Assembly: GCA_016284295.1 (NCBI GenBank)
Contig: JAEEOP010000038.1
Span: forward strand, 37,636 to 101,635
From: Methanomassiliicoccaceae archaeon
GTDB lineage: Archaea; Thermoplasmatota; Thermoplasmata; Methanomassiliicoccales; Methanomethylophilaceae
Direction: 5' to 3'
Length of the DNA stretch: 64,000 bases
Shown here: one piece after another, positions 26,210 to 34,862 of the stretch
Layout: each line of letters opens with the position of its first letter
Position numbering within the stretch: the stretch's first letter is position 1
Notes under the pieces: generated by a model
Databases searched by the model: none
Told to the model about the DNA's origin: nothing
What the model saw: the letters and a program-made list of their open reading frames with translations, nothing else
Translations under genes and position numbers: made by a program

Positions 26210-26946
26210 TGCACAACATCCCTTCGGAGATAGTCAGGGTCGCGTACGGTGACCTGTGCTACATGAAGCATAACCTGGTCCAGACGCTCGTATCCACGCT
26301 GGTGGGACCGTTGCTTTATCTGCTGGCATTCGGATACGGTATGCGCGCCGGGGACACGGAGTACATCGCTTATGTCATACCCGGTATAGTCGCGATATCC
26401 TCCATGAACTCGGGATTCTCATCGTCTTCGCAGAAGATTGTCATCCAGAGGCTGTTTCATTCCAGTTTCGACGAACTCATACTGTGCCCGATGCACACGT
26501 CGTCGGTGATATTCGGCAAATGCCTGATGGGGATAATCAGGGGGATGGTCGGAGGGCTGATCATCATGTGCCTCGGAATGCTATTGACACCAGGGCTGCA
26601 CATCACGGTCTGGCTCCTACTGGCCATGCTCATCTCCAGCATCATGTTCTCCCTCCTGGGGGTCGCCGCGGGCCTTCTGGCCAACTCCACGCCGACGCTG
26701 ATGATGTTCAACAGCATCATCATCCTGCCCATGTCGTTCATGTGCGGAACCCTGTTCGACGTGAGCTCCCTCCCTTCGCTGGTCTCGGACATCGTCTGGG
26801 CGCTCCCTCTGTCGCACACGACATCCATCATGCGCGCAACGGCGGACTGCCTGCCGGTCGATTACATATCTGTCGTGGTGATCCTGGCGTACGTGGCCGT
26901 GTTCTACTCGATATGCCACATCGTCATCAGGAAGAAGCTGTACTGA
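26209..26946 (+). CDS. ABC-2 type exporter permease
   Basis: A 245-residue membrane protein with about six helices, starting at the ATG that overlaps the ATPase stop. It shows the ABC-2 family pattern: an N-terminal segment before the first helix, a loop with SSSQKIVIQRLFHSSFDEL, and a region MFNSIIILPMSFMCGTLF followed by a short amphipathic loop. Forms an exporter with the preceding ATPase. Confidence 0.92.
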   Translation: MHNIPSEIVRVAYGDLCYMKHNLVQTLVSTLVGPLLYLLAFGYGMRAGDTEYIAYVIPGIVAISSMNSGFSSSSQKIVIQRLFHSSFDELILCPMHTSSVIFGKCLMGIIRGMVGGLIIMCLGMLLTPGLHITVWLLLAMLISSIMFSLLGVAAGLLANSTPTLMMFNSIIILPMSFMCGTLFDVSSLPSLVSDIVWALPLSHTTSIMRATADCLPVDYISVVVILAYVAVFYSICHIVIRKKLY

Positions 26947-26981
26947 CAGTTCCTCTGTAGCCGGCGTAATGGCTGACCGAT

Positions 26982-26993
26982 ACGGTATATAAT
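26982..26993 (+). promoter_or_regulatory. TATA box of the NCS2 permease gene
   Basis: GGTATATAATCG lies about 26 nt before the ATG at 27014, in the usual position for a leaderless transcript. Confidence 0.6.
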
Positions 26994-27013
26994 CGGTACG
27001 AGATTCCACAAGC

Positions 27014-28399
27014 ATGTTAAGCGTCGCTGGCTCCTTGGATAAATTCTTCAGGATATCCGAGAGGGGATCGACGGTAGGCAGGGAGGTCAAGGGAGGTGTG
27101 ATCACATTCCTGGCGATGTCCTACATCCTCGTGGTCAACCCGTATATCCTGAGCAATGTGCCGACAGCGGCCGCTTATGGTTTCGATGCCCTTTTCACCT
27201 CTACCGCGCTCGCCGCCATCATATCGTGTATCCTTATGGGGATCTATGCCCGTTTCCCTGTGGCATTGGCTCCCGGAATGGGTGTGAACACGTTCCTGGC
27301 CTTCACCATCTGTATCGGGATGGGTTTCACGTACTCCCAGGGACTCATGGTCGTCCTTCTGTCGGGGGTAGGGTTCTTCCTCATCTCGGTCACAGGCTGG
27401 AGGACCAAGATCCTGAATTCCATCCCGATATCGATGAAGCATGCCATCACCGCCGGTATCGGATTCTTCATCGCCGTTGTGGGATTGTTCAACGCAGGTA
27501 TCATAGTGCATGGCGAGGGATCCGCACTGGCGATAGGCCATCTGGGGGATCCTGGTGTGATCCTGTCCCTGATATGCCTGTTCATCACGCTTGAGCTTTG
27601 GTACCTGAAGGTCTGGTGGGCTGTCATCGCCGGGATGGTGATCACATGGGTCGCCGGTATCATCATGGGTATCGCGGGACTGGAGTCCAGCTACGGGCTC
27701 ATCCCGGAATGGAATCCCGATGCCTTCGTCAGCCACCCGGATTTCTCGCTGGTATTCTCGATGTTCACCGATTTCGAGATGTTCGACAGCACCCTTATAG
27801 TGGCGTTCCTGGCAGCATTCGCATCCCTGATGGTCGTGGACCTTTTCGACACAACAGGGACCCTTATCGGCGTCGGAGAGGCGGCGAAACTGATGGACGA
27901 GAACGGCAACCTCATCGACGGGGAGAAGGCCCTGACCGTGGATTCTGTTGCGTCCATGACCGGATCGATAGTCGGTACATCCACCACCACGTCGTTCATC
28001 GAGTCCACAGCCGGTATCGATGCAGGCGCTAGGACCGGTCTGATGCCGATCGTCGTCGGCGCGATGTTCATCATAGCCCTGTTCCTTTCGGGATTCTTCT
28101 CGACCTTCACATCGGCCTGTACCGTCGGTGCGCTGGTGATGGTCGGCATACTGATGATCAAGAATGTGGGCCTGATCGAATGGGACGACCCCGTCAACTG
28201 CGGAATGGCGTTCATGACGATCTTCATGATGGGCCTGTCCGGATCCATCACCGTAGGGATCGCAGCGGGAACCTTCGTCTATGTCATAGGGATGGTCCTC
28301 ACCCACAGGTCCTCGGAGATATCCAAGATCCTCTGGCTGCTGTTCGCGGTATTCATGTCCTATCTGATCATCAACCAGTTCCTGATACCCAACCTATAA
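27014..28399 (+). CDS. NCS2-family purine/xanthine permease (AzgA/PbuG type)
   Basis: A 461-residue transporter with about 12-14 helices. The AzgA/PbuG branch is indicated by EVKGGVITFLAMSYILVVNP, the half-helix APGMGVNTFLAF, VDLFDTTGTLIGVGEAA and STTTSFIESTAGIDAGARTG. It should import hypoxanthine, guanine or adenine with protons. The gene is monocistronic with its own TATA box and a terminator. One of the few genes here ending in TAA. Confidence 0.94.
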   Translation: MLSVAGSLDKFFRISERGSTVGREVKGGVITFLAMSYILVVNPYILSNVPTAAAYGFDALFTSTALAAIISCILMGIYARFPVALAPGMGVNTFLAFTICIGMGFTYSQGLMVVLLSGVGFFLISVTGWRTKILNSIPISMKHAITAGIGFFIAVVGLFNAGIIVHGEGSALAIGHLGDPGVILSLICLFITLELWYLKVWWAVIAGMVITWVAGIIMGIAGLESSYGLIPEWNPDAFVSHPDFSLVFSMFTDFEMFDSTLIVAFLAAFASLMVVDLFDTTGTLIGVGEAAKLMDENGNLIDGEKALTVDSVASMTGSIVGTSTTTSFIESTAGIDAGARTGLMPIVVGAMFIIALFLSGFFSTFTSACTVGALVMVGILMIKNVGLIEWDDPVNCGMAFMTIFMMGLSGSITVGIAAGTFVYVIGMVLTHRSSEISKILWLLFAVFMSYLIINQFLIPNL

Positions 28400-28401
28400 A
28401 C

Positions 28402-28418
28402 TCCGGGCTCTGCCCGGA
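28402..28418 (+). terminator. Terminator of the NCS2 permease gene
   Basis: TCCGGGC and GCCCGGA form a 7-bp stem with a TCT loop followed by ACCCTTTTCTTCTT, beginning 3 nt after the TAA. Confidence 0.75.
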
Positions 28419-28853
28419 ACCCTTTTCTTCTTATCGATAAAGGATCGTACGCCACTCGGTGCTTCTCGGTTGGATCTCATGTATCCCTTCTTTGCGTTTG
28501 GCCATAGAATCACCAGCCCGACCGCTGCGTTTACGTAGGCAATATCGGATGAAGATAACGAGCCCTTCGTTCTCTTCTTTGGTTGGCGCTAAAACGAAAG
28601 CGAAAGCTCACTCACCTTTTCGTTTCTTTTAGTCTTTACACACCGCGTACGTGCGCTCAATAGAAACAGCATCTTATTTGAGAAAACCAGGCTGTATCCA
28701 TAACAATGCCTTTCGAGGAATCCAAGGGTGCTGACATCCAAAGCGATCCAAGAACTGGACATCTGTACAGACGGACGGATGGTGTCACGATGAGGAAGTC
28801 AGGACACTTCAGTCAGTTGGAATGAGAAATCAAATGGGTTTGAGATGTGGCTA
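28419..28853. other. 435-base stretch without a supported gene
   Basis: AT-richer than its surroundings. It contains an inverted repeat with AAAACGAAA and TTTTCGTTT arms (about 28592-28626), some fragments of open frame on the minus strand around 28440-28580 lacking a start codon, and a short plus-strand frame (28706-28825). It may be a decayed gene or insertion remnant; I see no transposase motif and no tRNA. Confidence 0.5.
28706..28825 (+). CDS. Possible small ORF, 39 residues
   Basis: ATG to TGA, 39 codons, beginning MPFEESKGADIQ and ending HFSQLE. The composition is protein-like and a TATA-like tract (TCTTATTTGAG) lies about 30 nt upstream, but there is no ribosome site and no recognised family. 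Could be chance. Confidence 0.2.
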   Translation: MPFEESKGADIQSDPRTGHLYRRTDGVTMRKSGHFSQLE

Positions 28854-28874
28854 CCCCCGGGACGAGCCCGGGGG
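28854..28874 (-). terminator. Strong stem-loop after the FKBP gene
   Basis: CCCCCGGG and CCCGGGGG pair over 8 bp with a 5-nt loop, 10 nt after the minus-strand TGA. No U-tract follows, so it may be an RNA end-stabiliser rather than a terminator. Confidence 0.5.
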
Positions 28875-28884
28875 AATGACTGTT

Positions 28885-29769
28885 TCACTCGATTTTCACG
28901 ATCTCGATCTGGAAGTAGAGAGGCTGGTTGGTACGCTCGCTGCCTTCCTTGTAGGTGATCTCGTCACCGGAGATGGATGTGATGTAGATGGTCTTGACTC
29001 CGAGGTCGAGCTTGATCATCTGGATGTTGGTCGAGTCCACGAATGTGGGGTTCTGGATGTCGATGTCGTAGGCGATCTGTCCATCGGCGATCTGCGTCAC
29101 TTTGTAGTTGACGACAGTGTTTCCGGACTTGTACACCTCATAGGTCTTGACATCGGGCTTGTAGGACACGAGGACGCTCTTTCCATTGTTGGTGAGGATC
29201 GCCGTGGCATCCCATCCGTAGTCGGATGTGAAGGTCGTCTGGCTGTTCTCAGCGACAGAGACGTCGGGGTATGCGGCGGTGAATTCGCTCTTGGTCATCG
29301 TGGTGGACATGTACATGACGTTTCCGGTCTTCTTCAGTGTTCCGAAGGTGGAGTGTCCGTAGTATCCCTCGCTCTCGGAGAGGTAGATGTTGTACTTGTC
29401 GCCGACCTTGTGGCCGATGACGGAATCTCCGAAGGCCTTGAGGACCGTCGTTCCACCGACAGTGAATGAAAGGGGGCTGTAGCTGCTCTTGGCAGTGTAG
29501 TCGTTCGCCTTGGCGATGTTGCTGTCGTTTCCGATGTTAGCATAACTGGTGTCGAACACCACTGCGTGCTCCTTTCCGTACTCATCGTAGTAAGTTCCGG
29601 TATAGTTCACAGTCACTTTGTCTCCAGTAGATGCCGTTTCAGAGTTGTCGGGGAAGTATTCATTCGCGATGAATGCTCCGACAGCAACGACGGCCGCAAT
29701 CAAGAAGATAGCGAGACAGATCGTGAAGATCGGGTCCCTATCCTTTTTGGCAGTCTTTTCGCCAGTCAT
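28885..29769 (-). CDS. Membrane-anchored FKBP-type peptidyl-prolyl isomerase
   Basis: A 294-residue isomerase anchored by one helix (about residues 16-38) so that the catalytic part faces outside. The FKBP core begins at GDKVTVNYTGTYYDEYGKE and continues through VVFDTSYANI, FTVGGTTVLKAFGDSVIGHKVGD and YYGHSTFG; the second half, about 130 residues, is an extension as found in long archaeal FKBPs with an inserted flap domain. It probably helps fold secreted proteins, such as the many binding proteins encoded nearby. A TATA box is about 30 nt before the ATG. Confidence 0.9.
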   Translation of the reverse strand: MTGEKTAKKDRDPIFTICLAIFLIAAVVAVGAFIANEYFPDNSETASTGDKVTVNYTGTYYDEYGKEHAVVFDTSYANIGNDSNIAKANDYTAKSSYSPLSFTVGGTTVLKAFGDSVIGHKVGDKYNIYLSESEGYYGHSTFGTLKKTGNVMYMSTTMTKSEFTAAYPDVSVAENSQTTFTSDYGWDATAILTNNGKSVLVSYKPDVKTYEVYKSGNTVVNYKVTQIADGQIAYDIDIQNPTFVDSTNIQMIKLDLGVKTIYITSISGDEITYKEGSERTNQPLYFQIEIVKIE

Positions 29770-29884
29770 TTTAACCGACCATGCGATTCAACACCCCATA
29801 TAAAACCCCTTTGTCCTTATTATTATAAGAACGGGAAACAGGCACATGGCATGTGTTATCTACCAGCGCCACATCAGAGGAGGC
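29770..29884. promoter_or_regulatory. Divergent promoter region, FKBP and thiE
   Basis: The minus-strand box TTTTATATGG (29796-29806) serves the FKBP gene and the plus-strand box TTATTATTATAAG (29817-29829) serves thiE. They are back to back with about 10 nt between. AGAGGAGGC directly precedes the thiE ATG at 29885. Confidence 0.55.
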
Positions 29885-30553
29885 ATGTTCGATCTCTACG
29901 TCATCACGGACGAGTCGCTGTCGAAAGGACGCTCCAATGTCGAGATAGCCAGAATGGCCTACGAGGGCGGAGCCGATGTCGTCCAGCTGAGGATGAAGAA
30001 CGCCTCCAAGGAGGATATGCTCAGGGATGCGCTGGCTATCAAGGAGATAGCCGACGACTACTGCAGATTCTTCATAGTCAACGACAACGTGGAGGTCGCC
30101 AAGGAATCCGAGGCGGACGGGGTTCATCTGGGTCAGTCGGACATGCCCGTCGAGCAGGCCATCGAGATCCTCGGTCCGAACGCCATCGTCGGGGTCTCCG
30201 CAAATACTGTGGAGAAGGCCAAGAAGGCATACGACGGAGGCGCCGCTTACGTCGGAGTCGGAGCTATTTTCAAGACCTCGACCAAGCCGGATGCGACCCA
30301 GGGAATCGGACTGGATGCCATATATCAGATAAGGCAGGCCGTGGACATACCTATCGTGGCCATCGGAGGCATCAACATGGGTAACATCCAGGATGTCATC
30401 AGGGCCGGTGCGGATGCTGCTGCCGTCGTCTCGGCCGTGGTGGCGCAGGACGATGTGGTCAAAGCGACCCATGACCTCAGGGATCTCGTCCTCAAGGCCC
30501 GCCTGCGATCGCACTTCCGCCGAACACCGGGGAGTTGTTTTAAAATAAGATAA
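29885..30553 (+). CDS. thiE: Thiamine-phosphate synthase
   Basis: A 222-residue TIM-barrel enzyme joining HMP-PP and thiazole phosphate. MFDLYVITDESL, VVQLRMKNAS, FFIVNDNVEVA, DGVHLGQSDM and VAIGGINMGNI are all where expected. I start at ATG 29885, matching the usual ThiE N-terminus and a GGAGG site; an ATG 39 nt earlier would add an unlikely leader. The last 25 residues, basic and family-unlike, follow the normal end. Together with thiDN and thiM this gives a full HMP/thiazole salvage and coupling route. Confidence 0.93.
   Translation: MFDLYVITDESLSKGRSNVEIARMAYEGGADVVQLRMKNASKEDMLRDALAIKEIADDYCRFFIVNDNVEVAKESEADGVHLGQSDMPVEQAIEILGPNAIVGVSANTVEKAKKAYDGGAAYVGVGAIFKTSTKPDATQGIGLDAIYQIRQAVDIPIVAIGGINMGNIQDVIRAGADAAAVVSAVVAQDDVVKATHDLRDLVLKARLRSHFRRTPGSCFKIR
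30537..30549 (+). promoter_or_regulatory. TATA box of the membrane HTH regulator gene
   Basis: GTTTTAAAATAAG overlaps the end of thiE and sits about 27 nt before the ATG at 30570, suggesting a leaderless transcript separate from thiE. Confidence 0.5.
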
Positions 30554-30569
30554 AACGATAAACTCGATT

Positions 30570-32996
30570 ATGGGAGCCCAAGACGAATACTTGCGCAACT
30601 TTTGCATCCTTTTGACGGATAAAGGAGTGGTCCCTCTCACGGACCCGTTGCAGATCGCGGTGTACAACAGTCTACTGAAGGGTATGAAGAGGCCGAGCGA
30701 CCTGACCGCCGAGCTCAACATGAGTTCCTCGTCGCTCCACTTCATCATCGACAAGATGTCCGAATCGGGTATCATCGACAGGATAAAGCCGGATACGGAC
30801 AAGAAGACGGTGTACTACACCACGAGTGCCAAGGTCCTGGTCAGCTCTGCCGAGACGAACGACAAGCTGAGGAACAAATCGGAGGCCACATTCTCCGACC
30901 CGTTGCAGAACTACAAGGGACTGTCATCCCTGGCCAACATGCTCGACTGCTACTCCGAGGAGATCGGACTCGACATGAACCCGATCAAGATGAAGTACGC
31001 GACGGCGTTGGCGGATGCACTGGAACCCGAGAAGGCGTCCATGGAGGACGCAGTGATGAACGCCAGGGATGCGTTCGTCAGCCTGACGGGATTCAGCTTC
31101 AGCGTCTATTCGTTCAAACCCCTGACGCTCGTCGTCACAGGGGACAGCACGGTCAAGGAGAAGGCACCCATGCTGATGACATTCCTCATCAGATACATCG
31201 AGGATTCCACCGGCAGGAGCCATAAACTCGTCAGCATAGAGGACTTCAACGGTTCCGAGAACATGATCAAGGTGGTCATGGACCGCTGCGAGAAAGAAGA
31301 GGAACCGTACCTCAACACGAGCATGCTCCACAGGGACACCGAACGCTTCCTTATGATCGACGTGGACGGGGTCGCGGGACTCATGACCAGCGACGTCCAG
31401 ATCGACATCATCGACGCGATCTACGAGAGGCCCCTGTGCATCACGGACATAGTCAACAAGGTGGACTCGCCCAGGTCCACGATCACATCGAATCTGCTCA
31501 GGATGGTCGAGGAGGGAGTCATATCCGTCTTCTACTCCGAATCCGGATCGGCATACTACGGTCTGGCCTGCTCCATACTGCTGAAGAAGTCGCGCCCGGT
31601 GTCCTCCGACAACGAGGGCCTGCGCGACACGCTCGACTCCGTCAAGAACAAGGAGGGCGGATTCATGGAGGGGCAGCTCCTGTACACCCTGGCGTACTTC
31701 AAGAAGCTCGGATTCGACTCCGAGTACCTGATGGTCGTCCTCGGTGCCAAGTACATGAGGGCCACAGGCTCCATGGACGAGAAGGCCAACTTCGACACGT
31801 ACTTCGGGAAGATGTCCGACATCGCCCAGGCGATCGGGCTCTCGCTGAGCATCGTATCGATCTACCCCCTCACCATAGGCATATCCAACAGCAATCCCGA
31901 TTCCGAGATGTCACAAGCGATGACATTCATCACCGGTATGGCGCACCAGGGACTCGAGATGGCCAACAGCGGAATCTTCGTGAGGTCCACCGAGACCAAG
32001 GAGAAGGACGAGAACGTCTCCTTCAAGGAGATCTACCCCGCACTGACGATGAACCCCGTAAAGGGAGTCATGGTCGAGGACCTGGCCGCCGCGCCCAAGA
32101 AGAGGACGTCGTCGGTCAAGACCGCGCTGTTCAACCGCAGCAAGAAGGAATCCGGCAAGCCCGTCAGGACCGTCAGGTACATCACGGCCTTCGCCGTCCT
32201 CACGCTGCTGGCAGCGGTGATAATCATCTCCACCGCCGGAACGGGCACCAACGTCGTCGATGCCGACACGTTCAGCCTGACCGTCGACGAGAGCATCGGG
32301 GACTTCTCGGTCTACGACGCTGAGGGCAACGCCCTCGAGTCGCCCTTCACCTTCCTCGCCGGAAGCGTTATCACACTGAAGACTGACGGCACGAAGGACA
32401 TAGGGTATCTGGACAAAGGGATCGCCTACAAGATGGACCCGAAGACCGAAGGGGAATACGTCATCTCGATGAAATCGGACCTGAACGTCAAGCAGCTGTT
32501 CGACGTCTCCTATCTGGAGGAACGCAACTGCTCGTTCTCGATCTACACCCCCGACAAGTCTGCGGCCGTCCCCTCGGAGGAGTACAAGGCCAAATCCAAC
32601 GGGCTGTACATCAGCGCGGACAACAAGCTGAAGATCGCCGCGGATGCAGGATACTACATCTCCAAGGAGACTGACACGGCCCGCAACGGACTGCTCACGG
32701 GATGGGTCTGCACCCTGACCGACCTCGAGGCCATCAGCCTCAACGAGATGCCCAAGGAGACCAGGGTCATCGACCTCGGCCATGACAAGTACCTGTACAA
32801 CGGCCAGGAGGTCAGCAGGGAGCTCGTCGTCGACCCCGAGTCCGTTTCCATCCAGCTCAAATATGCGGAGGACAAGAACGTCGTCATCAAGCTGAACGGC
32901 ACCCCGCTGAAACTGGATCCCGACAACAACTTCACCCTCACCATGCTCCCCGAAGGCGAGATGAAGCTGACCGTCGAGGAAGCGAACTTCTATTGA
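30570..32996 (+). CDS. Membrane protein with two HTH-sensor modules and an external domain
   Basis: 808 residues, not assignable to a named family. Layout: winged helix-turn-helix 1 (about 25-92, MKRPSDLTAELNMSSSSLHF); alpha/beta module 1 (about 110-230); winged helix 2 (about 275-340, RPLCITDIVNKVDSPRSTI); module 2 (about 360-475); basic linker; one membrane helix (about 535-556); external beta-rich domain (557-808). The two modules are an internal duplication: GFSFSVYSFKPLTLVVTGDS matches GLSLSIVSIYPLTIGISNSN, each followed by a helix with MTF. The modules recall V4R-type ligand domains, weakly. Most likely a one-component transcription regulator that senses outside and inside signals. No kinase or receiver motif is present. 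Confidence 0.75.
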   Translation: MGAQDEYLRNFCILLTDKGVVPLTDPLQIAVYNSLLKGMKRPSDLTAELNMSSSSLHFIIDKMSESGIIDRIKPDTDKKTVYYTTSAKVLVSSAETNDKLRNKSEATFSDPLQNYKGLSSLANMLDCYSEEIGLDMNPIKMKYATALADALEPEKASMEDAVMNARDAFVSLTGFSFSVYSFKPLTLVVTGDSTVKEKAPMLMTFLIRYIEDSTGRSHKLVSIEDFNGSENMIKVVMDRCEKEEEPYLNTSMLHRDTERFLMIDVDGVAGLMTSDVQIDIIDAIYERPLCITDIVNKVDSPRSTITSNLLRMVEEGVISVFYSESGSAYYGLACSILLKKSRPVSSDNEGLRDTLDSVKNKEGGFMEGQLLYTLAYFKKLGFDSEYLMVVLGAKYMRATGSMDEKANFDTYFGKMSDIAQAIGLSLSIVSIYPLTIGISNSNPDSEMSQAMTFITGMAHQGLEMANSGIFVRSTETKEKDENVSFKEIYPALTMNPVKGVMVEDLAAAPKKRTSSVKTALFNRSKKESGKPVRTVRYITAFAVLTLLAAVIIISTAGTGTNVVDADTFSLTVDESIGDFSVYDAEGNALESPFTFLAGSVITLKTDGTKDIGYLDKGIAYKMDPKTEGEYVISMKSDLNVKQLFDVSYLEERNCSFSIYTPDKSAAVPSEEYKAKSNGLYISADNKLKIAADAGYYISKETDTARNGLLTGWVCTLTDLEAISLNEMPKETRVIDLGHDKYLYNGQEVSRELVVDPESVSIQLKYAEDKNVVIKLNGTPLKLDPDNNFTLTMLPEGEMKLTVEEANFY

Positions 32997-33103
32997 AACG
33001 CTCAGTTGTCGGGGGTTGCGTCATGCAACTTCCGACAAAACATCGGATACCGTATTATCGGTGTCCGATGTAATCGTCTTATCCCAAGTTGAGAGGAATG
33101 CAA

Positions 33104-34429
33104 ATGGTCGCCAGGAAAGATAAGAATCAGAAGGTCTTCTGCCCGTTCTGCGGAAAGGCTTTCAGAGGCGACCACAACTACTGCCCGTTCTGCGGACAGG
33201 ACATCAGACCGTACAAGGACGACCTCGGCCCGGTCATGAGCAAGATCCAATCCGCCACGAACATAGACATGAAGAGCACCAAGGTGAGGGTTCTGATGTC
33301 TCTGACCATATTCGTCCTCGTCTTCGGCGGATCCATGTTCATCTTGGACAACTACTACAACCATGTCAGCGACCCTCCTGCGCAGGATGTCGATGTCGTG
33401 GAGCCTGATCCGGGCGCCATGGGGAAGATGGTGGAGCTAAGGACCGGCGGATACTTGGACCTCACGGAGGATTTCCTCACCGGCGACCTGAGGGCGCTGC
33501 CTCTTTATGATCCTGAGCTGAAGCTCAAGATGAGCCTCGCCGACAGGAACCAGAAGGATTACTCCAAGATCGTGTGGATCGTGCAGACCGACAGCTACAA
33601 CAACGCCAACACGAAGAACCCGTTCTATCAGAAGGTCACGAAGGTCAGCGCATCCGGGGCGGACATCTACAGCGTCACATGGGACAACCTGGAGATTGGC
33701 GGTTTCACTGTCATCGCCAGCTGCTACATGGAGGACGGAACATGCGACGTCTACCGCGGCAACGGGATCTACTACGGGAAGTACACGACCGTTTTCGAGT
33801 GGACCTATGACTACACCCGTTTCAAGCTGCAGTTCAGCATGTCGTCCGATGACGTTAGGAGCTGCCTCAACATCGACCCCAGGTCCAGACTGGACCTGCA
33901 GTCCAGGTCGTCCATGCTCGATTTCATCACCGACAACCAGGTGATCTCCGATCTTCAGACATCCCTGAAGACGCTGTACCTGGACAACTACGGGTACACC
34001 GATATTGGCTACACCGGTTTCGTCCTCTCCTTCGTCCAGACATGCTTCCCGACGGTCTATGACAGCTTCAACTACCGTGTGACGGACTACTGGGCCTATC
34101 CCATGGAGACGTTGCTATGGGGATGCGGCGATGATGAGGACAAGGCCATACTCTTCAACGCCATAATGAAGGTCGCAGGGAAGGAGGTCGGCCTGATCGT
34201 CCTTCCGGAGACCACTGTAGCGGCGGTCCAGCTGGACCTCAGCGGCTATGAGGGAGAGATGGCGACCGTCAGGGGGCTGTACAGATCGTACGTTGTGGCG
34301 GACACCGATTCCAATCTTGCACTGGGCGAGATCAGACCGTACTACGTCATATCATCGGACGGAAGGACCATCTACTACAACGGCGAGATCATCCACGGAC
34401 GCTACGGACTCATCGCGATGAGCAGCTGA
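33104..34429 (+). CDS. Zinc-ribbon membrane protein with transglutaminase-like domain
   Basis: 441 residues. An N-terminal cytoplasmic zinc ribbon has CPFC at 13-16 and again at 27-30. A membrane helix spans about 61-82, and the rest is external. Near 330-350 YPMETLLWGCGDDEDKAIL follows the transglutaminase-like pattern, in which the segment is usually GDCEDKA; here the catalytic cysteine position holds Asp (residue 344), with a Cys three residues earlier. So the fold may be kept for binding rather than catalysis. The start is ATG 33104, 8 nt after GAGAGG. It follows the HTH membrane protein by 107 nt on the same strand. Confidence 0.75.
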   Translation: MVARKDKNQKVFCPFCGKAFRGDHNYCPFCGQDIRPYKDDLGPVMSKIQSATNIDMKSTKVRVLMSLTIFVLVFGGSMFILDNYYNHVSDPPAQDVDVVEPDPGAMGKMVELRTGGYLDLTEDFLTGDLRALPLYDPELKLKMSLADRNQKDYSKIVWIVQTDSYNNANTKNPFYQKVTKVSASGADIYSVTWDNLEIGGFTVIASCYMEDGTCDVYRGNGIYYGKYTTVFEWTYDYTRFKLQFSMSSDDVRSCLNIDPRSRLDLQSRSSMLDFITDNQVISDLQTSLKTLYLDNYGYTDIGYTGFVLSFVQTCFPTVYDSFNYRVTDYWAYPMETLLWGCGDDEDKAILFNAIMKVAGKEVGLIVLPETTVAAVQLDLSGYEGEMATVRGLYRSYVVADTDSNLALGEIRPYYVISSDGRTIYYNGEIIHGRYGLIAMSS

Positions 34430-34452
34430 GCACCGACAGGCTGGAACAGTCA

Positions 34453-34464
34453 TTATATAGGTCG
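34453..34464 (+). promoter_or_regulatory. TATA box of pth2
   Basis: ATTATATAGGTC lies about 25 nt before the ATG at 34482. Confidence 0.55.
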
Positions 34465-34481
34465 ATAAAGTCAGTCTTTCC

Positions 34482-34862
34482 ATGGCATTCGGTCTTTTCA
34501 AACCCACAGGCGAATACAAGCTCGTCATCCTCGTCAGGAACGACCTCAAGATGGGGAAAGGCAAGATCGCGGCCCAGGTCGGGCACGCAGCAGTCGAATG
34601 CGCACTTTTCACGGAGAAGAAGGACAAGCGCTCCTTCGACGCCTGGTATTCATGCGGTCAGCCCAAGATCGTCCTGAAAGTGGATTCGCTGGAGGAGCTG
34701 GACAAGTACAGGATGATGGCCAGCAGCAACAAGATACACATAGCGGTCATCACCGATGCTGGGAGGACGCAGGTGGACCCCGGCACGATAACGTGCATGG
34801 GCCTCGGACCCGCACCCGCAAGCGAACTGGACCGCATCACCGGCGAACTGAAGATGCTCTGA
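34482..34862 (+). CDS. pth2: Peptidyl-tRNA hydrolase, archaeal/eukaryotic type
   Basis: A 126-residue Pth2 that frees tRNA from drop-off peptidyl-tRNA. The N-terminal signature KLVILVRNDLKMGKGKIAAQ with GHAAVE is intact, as are the central VLKVDSLEEL and the C-terminal TITCMGLGPAP. Length is normal. On the other strand the thiM frame overruns its 3' part. Confidence 0.95.
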   Translation: MAFGLFKPTGEYKLVILVRNDLKMGKGKIAAQVGHAAVECALFTEKKDKRSFDAWYSCGQPKIVLKVDSLEELDKYRMMASSNKIHIAVITDAGRTQVDPGTITCMGLGPAPASELDRITGELKML

